Notes: generated by a model from the sequence alone, not told the origin. 64,000 nt of DNA from Acidaminobacter sp. JC074 (GCF_022496765.1 NZ_VANV01000008.1:1-64000), one strand, 5' to 3'. Numbered from the stretch's first letter, positions 8,637 through 17,887 are shown. Numbers and translations: made by a program.

Positions 8637-10337
8637 ATGCATACAAGTGTTGGTATTAAATTAAGTGAAATCATGTCAATGGAATACTTTAATCAGCTGA
8701 CCATATTAGGTGGTCAGAGAGGACTTGATAATTACATTTCCAAAGTCAATGTAATGGAAGTGCCTGATATTATCAACTGGGTTAGACCAGGCGAGTTTTT
8801 GCTGACGACTGCCTATTCCATCAGAGATGATATTGATAAGTTAAATGACTTGATACCGACCATGAAAGAAATTGGTGTGTCTGGTCTTGGCATTAAAACC
8901 AAACGTTACGTAGACTCGCTTCCTGAAAGTGTTCTACAAACAGCCAATGCCTATGATTTTCCGCTGGTATCCATACCTATAGACATGTCTTTTGGTGATA
9001 TTATTTCAAATGTCTTAACAAGTGTTGTTAACAAGCAGATGGATCTTTTGGTTCAAATTGATGAGTTTAATACCCGGCTAAAAGAAATTATGCTCAGAGG
9101 TGGCGAGTTAGAAGATATCGGAAAGATGATTCAATCTATTGTACATGCGCCTGTAGCCATTGTAGAGGAGATTTTTAAAGACTATGTCATATTGACAGAC
9201 CAGTATGAAGATCAGTTTACAAGCATTGTTGAAAAACTGATCAAGAGACAGACTTTTAAGATGAAGTATTTAAAAGGAGATTCTGGTATAGAAGCAGACC
9301 AGGATATCATAAGGAATCAAACTGTTAAAAGAATGATGATTCCAATTTATTCAGATGGTGTATCTTATGGTTACGTCATTATATGGGACATTGATGAAAA
9401 TATCCCTGAACGGGCCTTGATGATCATAGAAGCGGCGACATCTCTTATTGCTCTTTATTCATCTAAAAAGTTATCCATTTATGAAAATGAAAACAAACAC
9501 AAGGTAGATTTTATAGAAGAACTCTTGTCTTCTGATGAAAGCCAACAAGCAAGGGCAGCTGAAAAGGCGGCTTATTTCAACTTTAACTTGTCTGATTCCT
9601 ATGGCGTCTTAATGGTATCTTTAGATAAGGCTTATACAGACCTAGTCAGAACACCAAACAACACAGAAATGTTAAAGCAGCTTAATTCAAAACTTATATC
9701 TGTTGTAGAAAGAGTCCATCGCTTTTACAAAGGCAAAATGATTTATGCCAATAAGTCGGACAGAGTGGTCTTCTTAATTGGCTTTGACAAGGAAAATGAT
9801 GAAATCACCATGAAGAAAGCCATGTCATCATTAGGCAGTGAACTGCTTGACTTCGCTAGACTTGAAAACTTGAACAAAAAGATATCCTTAGGACTCGGTA
9901 GAGTCTACAGAGATTACAGATACCTGCATAAATCTTATAGAGAAGCCCAAAGAGCCATCCACCAGTTAAGTCTAAAAGGCAACAAGCATATGATGCACTT
10001 TGATGATTTAGGGATTTATAGAATCTTATCCAATGCAGAAGTACTGCCAGATATCAAGCAGTTTTTCATAGAAGTGCTAGGTCCAATTGTTTTATATGAT
10101 AGAGAAAAGGATGCAGAACTGCTCGCAACTTTAAAGATGTATTATGCATGTGGACAAAACCTAAAGAAGGTGTCAGAGGAGCTTTTTACCCATTACAATA
10201 CAATCATCTATAGGATGCAGAGGATTAAAGAAATAGGAAACATTGACTTTTCTAATCCAGATGAATCACTGAATGTACATATGGCACTTAAAATGTTAGA
10301 TGTCATTTCAATAGACCAATTGGATTTTGACAATTAA
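8637..10337 (+). CDS. PucR-family transcriptional regulator
   Basis: This 566-residue protein has the three-part PucR layout. The N-terminal PucR domain includes VNVMEVPDIINWVRPGEFLL (near residues 38-57). The central GGDEF-like domain carries no catalytic GGDEF motif. The C-terminal helix-turn-helix includes KKVSEELFTHYNTIIYRMQR. Known relatives control purine or other nitrogen-source catabolism in response to pathway intermediates. Position between the hydroxylase-permease operon and the carbamoyltransferase genes makes it the likely regulator of both. Its promoter has a TATAAT at 8614-8619 without a good -35. An adjacent 9-mer is shared in reverse orientation with the hydroxylase promoter region. 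ATG at 8637 has an AGGGG site. Confidence 0.9.
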   Translation: MHTSVGIKLSEIMSMEYFNQLTILGGQRGLDNYISKVNVMEVPDIINWVRPGEFLLTTAYSIRDDIDKLNDLIPTMKEIGVSGLGIKTKRYVDSLPESVLQTANAYDFPLVSIPIDMSFGDIISNVLTSVVNKQMDLLVQIDEFNTRLKEIMLRGGELEDIGKMIQSIVHAPVAIVEEIFKDYVILTDQYEDQFTSIVEKLIKRQTFKMKYLKGDSGIEADQDIIRNQTVKRMMIPIYSDGVSYGYVIIWDIDENIPERALMIIEAATSLIALYSSKKLSIYENENKHKVDFIEELLSSDESQQARAAEKAAYFNFNLSDSYGVLMVSLDKAYTDLVRTPNNTEMLKQLNSKLISVVERVHRFYKGKMIYANKSDRVVFLIGFDKENDEITMKKAMSSLGSELLDFARLENLNKKISLGLGRVYRDYRYLHKSYREAQRAIHQLSLKGNKHMMHFDDLGIYRILSNAEVLPDIKQFFIEVLGPIVLYDREKDAELLATLKMYYACGQNLKKVSEELFTHYNTIIYRMQRIKEIGNIDFSNPDESLNVHMALKMLDVISIDQLDFDN

Positions 10338-10347
10338 GGAGAAAAAT

Positions 10348-11232
10348 ATGATAGATAGAATGACAAAATGCCTTTATAGATATTTAGATGAACATGAAAA
10401 TCTCTCAGGTGTCGTCCATTCTGTCTTCGAGAATGCCTTCAACATACTAGATGAAAATGACCGGCTGATTGGCATTATATCTCATGATAAGGACTTAGGC
10501 CCTATGAGTATGCAGTTTACTGAAGATAAGTTTTCTAAAATTGTACAAGGTGAAAAGGTACGTTTTCACCAGGGGCAATTAGAAGTTGATACAAGTTACT
10601 TTAGGTATGAAAATCTTGAGCTTGTTGATTTAAGTCTATCAAGGTATGAACTGACAGATATAAAACAGAAGTTAAAGGATCTAGAGAACTTGATCATAAA
10701 CAGGGGATCTAGTGAAGGCATTTCAGGTTTGATCTACTATTTCTCAGATGAATTAAGTTTTACAGATGTTTCATTAAATGAGTACAGTGACTTTATTAAA
10801 GAACGGTTGATTCTTCTAATAGAATCCATACAAGATGAGGACTGGGATTTGTTTTTATCCATCATTCCAAAGGTTATAGGTTTTGGTCCAGGTTTAACAC
10901 CATCTACAGATGACTTCTTATCGGGTATTATCACCATCATATTCTGTTTAAGTCTCGTGACGGATGACATGCTTAAGAAGATATTTCATGCCTGTAAAAA
11001 CCGCACAACTAAGATCAGTGAGGAAATGCTTTATCATGCAGTTCACGGGCATGTATCAGAATCCTATAAGGAGTTTATAGAAGAATTATTTGATGATGAA
11101 AATGATGATATTTTACCTGAAGTAACAAGTGTTTTAAATGTGGGTTCTACTTCAGGCACAGATTTTCTTTTCGGTGTCTATATGATGGCATCTTTAATGA
11201 TAAAAAAGGAGGCAAATAATGATCAAATATGA
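10348..11232 (+). CDS. DUF2877 protein, AllH (YlbF)-like carbamoyltransferase component
   Basis: This 294-residue protein carries the DUF2877 signature GFGPGLTPSTDDFLSGI near residues 176-192. In E. coli the related YlbF (AllH) acts with FdrA and YlbE as oxamate carbamoyltransferase, the last step of anaerobic allantoin use, making carbamoyl phosphate from oxalurate. The ATG at 10348 follows AAGGAG. A TTG at 10327 would only add residues overlapping the previous gene. It overlaps the following FdrA-like gene by 14 bases, so translation is probably coupled. The real carbamoyl donor here is unknown and could be a homologue of oxalurate. Confidence 0.85.
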   Translation: MIDRMTKCLYRYLDEHENLSGVVHSVFENAFNILDENDRLIGIISHDKDLGPMSMQFTEDKFSKIVQGEKVRFHQGQLEVDTSYFRYENLELVDLSLSRYELTDIKQKLKDLENLIINRGSSEGISGLIYYFSDELSFTDVSLNEYSDFIKERLILLIESIQDEDWDLFLSIIPKVIGFGPGLTPSTDDFLSGIITIIFCLSLVTDDMLKKIFHACKNRTTKISEEMLYHAVHGHVSESYKEFIEELFDDENDDILPEVTSVLNVGSTSGTDFLFGVYMMASLMIKKEANNDQI

Positions 11233-12754
11233 TATTCGAAAGAATGCGTATTATGATTCTGTAACTTTAATGCTTATTTCTAAGGAAGTAAAAAACATTG
11301 AAGGGGTGACAGAAGCCCTGGTGGGTATGGGGACAGACTTAAACAAGGAGTTAACAGTCAATCTTAAGTTAAATAACGATGATTTAGATAAGATTTCTGT
11401 CAATGACTTTTACATAGCGGCTGAGGTAGATTCAGATGAAACCATGCAAGCAGTCATAGACAAAGTTAATGAGCTTTTGTCTAAGAAGAAGGCGGAATCA
11501 GGCTCTGTTTATCAGCCGGTATCATTAAAGATGGCACTTGAAATGAAAGATGATCTCAATCTAGCCATTGTATCAATTCCTGGCAAGTATGCTGAAGAAG
11601 AGGTTCATAAGCTTTTAGACAATGATTTGCATGTTATGTTGTTTTCAGACAATGTCAGCATTGAAGCAGAAGTGGCCTTAAAGAAAAAGGCAGTAGGAAA
11701 GGGCCTTTTAATGATGGGACCTGACTGTGGTACAGCTATTATCAATGGTGTGCCATTGGCCTTCGCTAATGTTGTTAAAAGAGGCGGCATCGGTATTGTT
11801 GGTGCATCAGGTACAGGTACTCAAGAAGTGACTTGCTTAATTGATCAACTAGGAGCGGGTGTCTCTCAAGTCATTGGTACAGGTGGTAGAGATCTTAAAT
11901 CTCAGGTAGGTGGACTGATGATGATTCAGGCCATGAAGGCTTTGATGGATGACCCTATGACTGAGGTAATCACCTTGATATCAAAACCGCCTGCGCCTCA
12001 GGTAGCTGCCCAGATACTTGAAATGGTTAAAGAGACGGATAAGCCGGTTGTTGTAGATTTTATAGGTGGCGATCAAAAGGCAATTTTATATGCTGGCGCT
12101 TATCCTTGTTCAACCTTAGAAGAAGCGGCAAGAAAGTCCGTGGCTCTTTTAAGAAAAGAAGGTGCAGAGGACTTTATTGGTTTTGATACACATGAAAATG
12201 AAATAGGAAATTGGATCGAAAAAGGCTTAAACGACTTAAGCGATAAGCAAGTCAATTTACGTGGCTTATACACAGGGGGGACCCTAGCAGATGAAGCCAT
12301 GAAAATACTAGGCGGAAAGATTTATTCTAACATTCCTCTAATTGAAGCCTATCGATTAGAAGATTTGAATGATTTAAAGGGGCATGTTGTTTTAGATTTA
12401 GGTGAAGACCAGTTTACGGTGGGTAGACCTCATCCAATGATTGATCCATCTACTAGAAATGATCACTTCATAAGTGATGTAGATGAAACAACAGCTGTGA
12501 TTTTATTAGATGTGGTCTTAGGTTATGGTTCTCATGAAAATCCTGCTAAGGAGGTAGCGGATTCTGTAAGAAAACTTAAAGAAAGACTGGGATTAAATTT
12601 CTTTATTGTCTCTTCTGTGACAGGTACGGTAGACGATCCGCAGGGTTTAAATGAATCTAGAAAGACCCTAGAGGATGAAGGTATCATTGTTATGCCGTCT
12701 AATGCTCAGGCTGTAAGACTGGTAAAAATGTTTATGGAAAAGGGAGGCTTCTAA
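11219..12754 (+). CDS. fdrA: FdrA-family (AllF-like) acyl-CoA synthetase-fold protein
   Basis: This 511-residue protein has the succinyl-CoA synthetase-like fold of FdrA. The nucleotide/CoA-type loop GIVGASGTGTQEVTCLIDQL lies near residues 191-210, followed by IGTGGRDL. The phospho-histidine motif of true succinyl-CoA synthetases is not seen at the corresponding place (SKPPAPQ), as expected for FdrA. With the YlbE- and YlbF-type partners it should transfer a carbamoyl group to phosphate. It starts at 11219 with AAGGAGG inside the end of the previous gene, and its stop overlaps the next start (TAATG). E. coli FdrA is slightly longer, and the small next gene may account for the difference. Confidence 0.88.
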   Translation: MIKYDIRKNAYYDSVTLMLISKEVKNIEGVTEALVGMGTDLNKELTVNLKLNNDDLDKISVNDFYIAAEVDSDETMQAVIDKVNELLSKKKAESGSVYQPVSLKMALEMKDDLNLAIVSIPGKYAEEEVHKLLDNDLHVMLFSDNVSIEAEVALKKKAVGKGLLMMGPDCGTAIINGVPLAFANVVKRGGIGIVGASGTGTQEVTCLIDQLGAGVSQVIGTGGRDLKSQVGGLMMIQAMKALMDDPMTEVITLISKPPAPQVAAQILEMVKETDKPVVVDFIGGDQKAILYAGAYPCSTLEEAARKSVALLRKEGAEDFIGFDTHENEIGNWIEKGLNDLSDKQVNLRGLYTGGTLADEAMKILGGKIYSNIPLIEAYRLEDLNDLKGHVVLDLGEDQFTVGRPHPMIDPSTRNDHFISDVDETTAVILLDVVLGYGSHENPAKEVADSVRKLKERLGLNFFIVSSVTGTVDDPQGLNESRKTLEDEGIIVMPSNAQAVRLVKMFMEKGGF

Positions 12755-12930
12755 TGAATAAAATAAATGAACTTTTTAACAAGAAGCTTAAAATCCTCAA
12801 TATGGGCTTAGAATCATTCCATAAGGATTTAGAAAGTCAGAAGGTTGAATCACTACATATGAACTGGCGGCCTGTAGCTGGTGGTGATGAGAAAATGAGA
12901 CGTCTTTTAGACCGTCTAAAATCAAAGTAA
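12754..12930 (+). CDS. 58-residue protein, probable detached FdrA C-terminal segment
   Basis: A small open frame begins at the ATG that overlaps the fdrA stop by one base (TAATG), after GGGAGG, and ends at TAA 12928-12930. The predicted protein contains LNMGLESFHKDLESQKVESL and then MNWRPVAGGDEKMRRLLDRL. A motif of the type NVGLxxF...xWRPPAGG is, from memory, found at the end of some longer FdrA proteins, so this may be that domain encoded separately. Its tight placement between fdrA and the ylbE-like gene, with coupling signals on both sides, supports a real gene and a structural role in the same complex. Confidence 0.7.
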   Translation: MNKINELFNKKLKILNMGLESFHKDLESQKVESLHMNWRPVAGGDEKMRRLLDRLKSK

Positions 12931-12943
12931 AGGAGATGAAATA

Positions 12944-14206
12944 GTGCAAGAATTAATTAGTAAAGCGAATAAGAAAGCTCTGGATTATCTCCAGAAAGCT
13001 GAGCCAACACTTGTGGGACTCGGACTTGCCATTGATGATATTCCTGGCATGGAGAAGAAAATGATACTTCATGCCGGTCCACCTATCAAGTGGGAAAATA
13101 TGAGTGGTCCTTTAAAAGGGGCTGTTATAGGTGGCTTGATATATGAAGGTCTTGCAAAAGACGAGGATGAAGCTAGAAAACTGGCTAGCTCTGGTGATAT
13201 AAAATTTGAACCATGTCATCACCATTCGACTGTAGGACCTATGGCAGGTGTTGTAACAGCATCTATGCCAGTATGGATTATAAAAAATAAGGCATTTGAT
13301 AATTTGGCCTATTGTACTTTAAATGAGGGCCTTGGAAAAGTACTTCGTTATGGTGCATTTTCTTCAGAAGTTATCGAGCGACTGAAGTGGATGGAAAGCG
13401 TACTGGCGCCAGTACTCAAAGCGTCACTTAATCTAAGTGGTGAAATTGATTTGAAATCTATGATTGCTCAAATCGTGCAGATGGGAGATGAAGGTCATAA
13501 CAGAAACAAGGCCGGGACATCACTTTTTATTAGAGAAATAGCACCTTATGTGGTCATGACTGATTTTTCTAATGAAGACAAGTCACAGGTACTGAAGTTT
13601 ATGAACTCTAATGATCATTTCTTCTTAAACTTAAGCATGCCGGCTTGTAAATCTGCATTAGATCCGATTGCAAACATACCTTACTCAACCATTGTATCTA
13701 TAATGGCAAGAAACGGTACGGAATTTGGTATCAAGGTGTCAGGTTTAGGAGACAGATGGTTTACAGCTCCTGCTGAAATTATAGACGGCCTCTTCTTCCC
13801 TGGATACGGCATGGAAGATGCCAATCCTGATATTGGTGATTCAGTTATCACTGAAACATCAGGTATCGGTGGATTTGCTATGGCGACTGCACCAGCTATT
13901 GTTCAGTTTGTCGGTGGTACACCACAAGATGCTATTATGTATACCACAAGCATGTATGAAATCACTGAAGACGAGTCAAATATCTATAAGATGCCTACCA
14001 TGAACTTTAGGGGAACACCAACGGGTATAGATATTATGAAGGTCATTGAAACGCAAATACTACCAATCATCAATACAGGAATTGCCCATAAGGATCCAGG
14101 TGTTGGACAAGTTGGTGCAGGTATTGTAAGACCACCAATGAAATGTTTCGAAGATGCTCTTGAAGCCTTTGTTGAGAAGATGGCAGAAGAGGGATTAATT
14201 AAATAA
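12944..14206 (+). CDS. DUF1116 protein, YlbE (AllG)-like carbamoyltransferase component
   Basis: This 420-residue protein matches the DUF1116/YlbE family. Conserved stretches are MILHAGPPIKWENMSGPLKG near residue 39, EPCHHHSTVGPMAGV near residue 87, and MGDEGHNRNKAGTSLF near residue 178. In E. coli YlbE (AllG) is part of oxamate carbamoyltransferase with FdrA and YlbF. Translation starts at a GTG (12944) with AGGAG eight bases upstream; no better in-frame ATG exists. It follows the 58-residue gene by 13 bases and precedes the cyclase gene by 10, so the set is one operon. Carbamate kinase, which would turn carbamoyl phosphate into ATP, is not in the window. Confidence 0.87.
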   Translation: MQELISKANKKALDYLQKAEPTLVGLGLAIDDIPGMEKKMILHAGPPIKWENMSGPLKGAVIGGLIYEGLAKDEDEARKLASSGDIKFEPCHHHSTVGPMAGVVTASMPVWIIKNKAFDNLAYCTLNEGLGKVLRYGAFSSEVIERLKWMESVLAPVLKASLNLSGEIDLKSMIAQIVQMGDEGHNRNKAGTSLFIREIAPYVVMTDFSNEDKSQVLKFMNSNDHFFLNLSMPACKSALDPIANIPYSTIVSIMARNGTEFGIKVSGLGDRWFTAPAEIIDGLFFPGYGMEDANPDIGDSVITETSGIGGFAMATAPAIVQFVGGTPQDAIMYTTSMYEITEDESNIYKMPTMNFRGTPTGIDIMKVIETQILPIINTGIAHKDPGVGQVGAGIVRPPMKCFEDALEAFVEKMAEEGLIK

Positions 14207-14216
14207 GGAGGAATAT

Positions 14217-15011
14217 ATGAATTTCTGGAAAAACATTAAGATGTACGATTTAACTCAAAATACGAGTATTTTGACACCACCATGGCCAACTTACGAGCCA
14301 CTTCAAGTTAAGTTCTTTAAGAGATTGTCACCTAATGGGGCCAATGGTCAGTTGATTACAACTTCCAACCATATTGGTACGCATTTAGATGGTCCTCTAC
14401 ACTTTGATACATCAGGTAGAGACATTGCATCACTTGAACTTGAAAAACTGTGTGGACCAGGCGTTGTTGTAGATTTATCTGATATTGCAGAAGATTTCTC
14501 TATTTATACACCTCAAGACATCATGGACCGTGTTGAAGTTAAAAAAGGCGATATCTTAATTATCAATACCGGCTATCATAAGTATGGTTGGGATCAACCG
14601 GAAGCTGATGAAAGAAGATACATGCTTCGTCATCCAGGTCCATCAATGGACTTCCCGCAGTGGTGCAAGGATATGGAAATCTCTTGGATTGGTGTAGATT
14701 GTGGTTCAGCAGACCATCCTATGAATACAAAAATAAGAGACTGGGAACCTAGAGAAGCAGAAGCTTGTGATGCTTATATGAGAGAAAAATACGGCAAAGG
14801 TTTAAATGAAATTTACGAATGGCCAAAAACTTATCAAGCTATGCATATTCATGTATTCCCACAACCAGATGAGATTATCCATGCAGAGAATGTGGGTGGT
14901 CAAATAGATGAGATTCTAAATAAGAGACTGATAATTGGTTGTTTCCCATGGAAATTCCAAGATGGGGAGTCTGCATTCTGTAGAATCGTTGCATTTGAAG
15001 AACAAGAGTAA
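14217..15011 (+). CDS. Cyclase-family metal-dependent amidohydrolase
   Basis: This 264-residue protein belongs to the cyclase/kynurenine formamidase-like family. The metal-binding motif is seen as HIGTHLDGPLHFD near residues 58-70, and later VDCGSADHP. Members hydrolyse amide or cyclic amide bonds, for example formamides or isatin. Here it lies 10 bases after the YlbE-like gene, before a terminator. In this context it could open the oxidised ring or hydrolyse an amide left after carbamoyl transfer. The exact substrate is inference only. ATG at 14217 has an AAGGAGG site. Length and motif are normal, so activity is expected. Confidence 0.85.
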   Translation: MNFWKNIKMYDLTQNTSILTPPWPTYEPLQVKFFKRLSPNGANGQLITTSNHIGTHLDGPLHFDTSGRDIASLELEKLCGPGVVVDLSDIAEDFSIYTPQDIMDRVEVKKGDILIINTGYHKYGWDQPEADERRYMLRHPGPSMDFPQWCKDMEISWIGVDCGSADHPMNTKIRDWEPREAEACDAYMREKYGKGLNEIYEWPKTYQAMHIHVFPQPDEIIHAENVGGQIDEILNKRLIIGCFPWKFQDGESAFCRIVAFEEQE

Positions 15012-15017
15012 TTATGT

Positions 15018-15036
15018 GCTCACCCTGTGGGTGAGC
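15018..15036 (+). terminator. Terminator after the cyclase gene
   Basis: Perfect 8-base GC-rich arms (15018-15025 and 15029-15036) around a TGT loop are followed by cttattttt. It ends or attenuates the carbamoyltransferase-cyclase transcript before the CoA-transferase gene, 45 bases further on. No separate promoter was clear, so partial readthrough is likely. Confidence 0.75.
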
Positions 15037-15080
15037 CTTATTTTTAAATCGACTTTCATACTTTGTACAAGGAGGCATTT

Positions 15081-16262
15081 ATGGGACCATTAGAAGGATT
15101 GAAAATATTAGACTTAACCAGGGTACTTGCAGGACCTTACTGTACCATGATACTGGGGGATCTAGGGGCAGATATTGTTAAAGTGGAGATACCAGAAAAG
15201 GGTGATGATTCTAGACATTTTGGTCCTTATCAAAATGGTGAGTCTGCTTATTTTATGAGTCTCAATAGAAATAAACGTTCCATGACCTTAAACTTAAAGA
15301 CTGAAAAGGGCAAAGAACTCCTTAGGGCCTTTGTAAAGAAAGTAGATGTTATTGTTGAGAACTTCAGACCGGGTACTATGGAGAAACTAGGACTTGGATA
15401 TGATGAACTCAAAAAAATCAATCCTAAGCTTATCTACGCTGCAGCATCAGGTTTTGGACATTCAGGTCCATATAGTAAAAAACCTGCTTATGATGGTGTG
15501 GTTCAGGCCATGGGTGGCATTATGTCCATCACAGGTCAAAAGGATGGTGAGCCAACAAGGGTAGGTCCATCTATTGGTGATATAGCAGCCGGCATGTTTA
15601 CGGCTATCGGTGTTTTGGCAGCACTTAACTATAAGAATGAAACAGGTATTGGTCAGAAAGTCGATGTTGCTATGCTTGATTGCCAGGTGGCTATGCTGGA
15701 AAATGCCATTGCCCGTTATGTGGTCACCAAAGAGGTACCAAAACCAGCTGGTAACAGACATACATCCATTGTGCCTTTTGAACCTTTTGATACTAAGGAT
15801 TCAAAAATAGTAGTTGCAGTAGGCAATGATGCTTTATGGAGAAAGTTTTGTCAAGTAACTGGTCTTGAGATTGTGGATGATGAAAGATTTAAGTCAAATC
15901 CAGATAGGAACAAGAATTACGAGGCACTAAGGCCTATTATAGCTGATTTGATGTTAAGTAAGACCACAAAGGAGTGGCAGGTCATTTTAGATGAAGCAGG
16001 CGTACCTAATGGCCCGATCAACTATGTGGATAAGGTTCTGGAAAATGAACAAGTCATAGCAAGAGAGATGATTGTAGATGTAGACCACCCTGTAGCTGGC
16101 AAGCTCCAGGTACCTGGGGTTGTTGTCAAGTTAAGTGAAACGCCTGGTCAAATCTTAACACCTGCTCCTCTACTAGGCCAACATACACATGAACTTTTAA
16201 AAGAATACTTTGAGTTTAGCGATGAAGAAATAAACAAGATGATTGAAGAAGGTGTTTTGTAA
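15081..16262 (+). CDS. Class III (CaiB/BaiF) CoA-transferase
   Basis: This 393-residue protein is a family III CoA-transferase. The N-terminus shows LKILDLTRVLAGPYCTMILG and ADIVKVE, with ENFRPGTMEKLGLGY near residue 94. The segment VDVAMLDCQVAMLENAIARY contains the catalytic Asp region. Relatives move CoA between oxalate, formate, mesaconate, glutarate or carnitine-type acids. Its place after the carbamoyltransferase set suggests it activates the small dicarboxylate left by ring degradation, such as oxalate or malonate; this is inference. The ATG at 15081 follows AAGGAGG, and the TTG at 15063 is rejected. Its stop overlaps the next start by one base. Confidence 0.88.
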   Translation: MGPLEGLKILDLTRVLAGPYCTMILGDLGADIVKVEIPEKGDDSRHFGPYQNGESAYFMSLNRNKRSMTLNLKTEKGKELLRAFVKKVDVIVENFRPGTMEKLGLGYDELKKINPKLIYAAASGFGHSGPYSKKPAYDGVVQAMGGIMSITGQKDGEPTRVGPSIGDIAAGMFTAIGVLAALNYKNETGIGQKVDVAMLDCQVAMLENAIARYVVTKEVPKPAGNRHTSIVPFEPFDTKDSKIVVAVGNDALWRKFCQVTGLEIVDDERFKSNPDRNKNYEALRPIIADLMLSKTTKEWQVILDEAGVPNGPINYVDKVLENEQVIAREMIVDVDHPVAGKLQVPGVVVKLSETPGQILTPAPLLGQHTHELLKEYFEFSDEEINKMIEEGVL

Positions 16263-17080
16263 TGATGGATCAAATCTTAATAAAAAAGCTAGGTAAATAT
16301 TTAGAAGACCATAATGAGGTTGCCCTTGTGACGGTAACCTCCAAAGCTGGTTCAAGTCCAAGAGATACTGGTTCCATGATGATTGTTGATAAGTCAGGCA
16401 ACTTACTAGATGGCACCATTGGTGGTGGCGGTATTGAAGAACAAGCCAAAAAAGATGCTGCCAAATGTCTGAAACACAACCTGTCAAAGAGCTTTCACTA
16501 TGAACTGACTTTAAAAGACACAAAAGATTCACTGCATATGGCATGTGGGGGTGTTATGGAAGTCTTTGTAAAGGTCTTTAAAAACCGTGACCAGCTGATT
16601 ATTTTCGGCGGTGGTCATATTGGTCTTGATTTATGTGACTTCGGTAAAAGATTGGGTTATGAAGTGACTGTTCTTGATGAAAGAAAAGACTATGCCAATA
16701 CAGAGCGGTTCCCAAATGCAGATAGGGTACTTGCAGGTAAGTTAGATGACTTGATGAAGGAAGTGACCATTGATGAAAAAACATCAGTTGTGATTGTGAC
16801 CCATGGTCATGAACATGATTTAGATGCCATGAGACTGGTTGTAGGAAAAGGTGCCAGATATGTAGGGACCATTGGCAGTCATTCTAAAATAAGACATTGT
16901 TTTTCTGTCTTGTTAGAAGAGGGCACTTCTCAAGAGGACATTGATAAAATCTATGGACCGATTGGTATAGATATTGGTGGTGAAACACCTTCTGAGATTG
17001 CCTTATCTATTATGGCAGAAATACAGGCGGTTAAGTTTCATAAAAAGGCTTTGTTCTTAAAAGACACTTTGGAGGCTTAG
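16262..17080 (+). CDS. xdhC: XdhC-family molybdenum hydroxylase maturation factor
   Basis: This 272-residue protein has the two XdhC parts. An N-terminal XdhC/CoxI domain includes VTSKAGSSPRDTGSMM and GTIGGGGIEEQA. A C-terminal Rossmann domain begins at LIIFGGGHIGLDLCDFGKRL near residue 118. XdhC binds molybdenum cofactor and promotes its sulfuration and insertion into xanthine dehydrogenase-type enzymes. The start overlaps the CoA-transferase stop (TAATG), and YqeB follows without a gap. The gene is not next to the hydroxylase subunits but in the same region, and it most likely serves them. Confidence 0.88.
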   Translation: MMDQILIKKLGKYLEDHNEVALVTVTSKAGSSPRDTGSMMIVDKSGNLLDGTIGGGGIEEQAKKDAAKCLKHNLSKSFHYELTLKDTKDSLHMACGGVMEVFVKVFKNRDQLIIFGGGHIGLDLCDFGKRLGYEVTVLDERKDYANTERFPNADRVLAGKLDDLMKEVTIDEKTSVVIVTHGHEHDLDAMRLVVGKGARYVGTIGSHSKIRHCFSVLLEEGTSQEDIDKIYGPIGIDIGGETPSEIALSIMAEIQAVKFHKKALFLKDTLEA

Positions 17081-17887
17081 ATGAAGTATAAGGTTCTTGT
17101 CAGAGGTGGAGGCGACCTTGCAAGTGCAGTTATTCAAAAATTTTATCGTACGGGTTTTAATCTTGTGGTTTCTGAACTCCCTACACCGATTGTTGTTAGA
17201 AGAACAGTCTCTTTTTGTAATGCTGTTTATGAGGGAACCTTTAGTGTAGAAGGTATCAAAGCGGTTCATATAGAGTCTTGTGATGAAATCGATAAGTGCC
17301 ATCAAGAAGGTTCTATTCCTGTGCTTACAGTTGATGAGGCACTTATTAAAGAAGCTTTTCAGCCTCATATTTTTGTTGATGCGACACTATCAAAAAAACA
17401 GGTTGACTACCATATTGGAGATTATCAAATTATGATTGGTCTTGGACCTGAAATTGAAGCAGGTGTTAATGTGGACACAGTTATTGAAACCTGTAGGGGT
17501 CATGATTTAGGCCGATTGATTACAAATGGCTTTGCAAAGAAAAACACCTCTATTCCAGGCTTTATAGATGGTTATGCAAAGGAAAGAGTGTTAAGAGCAC
17601 CATGTTCAGGAAAGGTAGAAAGTAAATATGAAATAGGTGACTCTGTTTCTAAAGGTGATAGGATTATGACCATTGACGGTCAGCCTGTTTATGCTAAGAT
17701 AGATGGCATCATTCGAGGACTGATTCATCCAAGTATCACGGCTACTAAGGGGCTTAAGGTTGGTGATGTAGATCCAAGAGGAAAGCTTGACTACTGTTAT
17801 TCAATCAGTGACAAAGGCAGAAATATTGCAGGTGCAGTCTTAGAGGCTGTTATGATACTTTTAGAGAGGAAGCCTTATGAAGGTTGA
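17081..17887 (+). CDS. yqeB: YqeB-family selenium-dependent molybdenum hydroxylase accessory protein
   Basis: This 268-residue protein matches the YqeB/EF2563 family. The N-terminus VLVRGGGDLASAVIQKFYRT is a Rossmann-like loop, followed by ELPTPIVVRRTVSFCNAVYE. A C-terminal half with biotinyl-like segments (RAPCSGKVESKYEIGDSVSK) follows. The family occurs with selenium-dependent molybdenum hydroxylases and is thought to act in selenium-containing cofactor maturation. It sits directly between XdhC and the MocA-like gene, overlapping the latter by 11 bases. Its presence suggests the molybdenum enzyme here carries a labile selenium ligand, though no selD gene is visible in the window to confirm it. 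Confidence 0.87.
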   Translation: MKYKVLVRGGGDLASAVIQKFYRTGFNLVVSELPTPIVVRRTVSFCNAVYEGTFSVEGIKAVHIESCDEIDKCHQEGSIPVLTVDEALIKEAFQPHIFVDATLSKKQVDYHIGDYQIMIGLGPEIEAGVNVDTVIETCRGHDLGRLITNGFAKKNTSIPGFIDGYAKERVLRAPCSGKVESKYEIGDSVSKGDRIMTIDGQPVYAKIDGIIRGLIHPSITATKGLKVGDVDPRGKLDYCYSISDKGRNIAGAVLEAVMILLERKPYEG

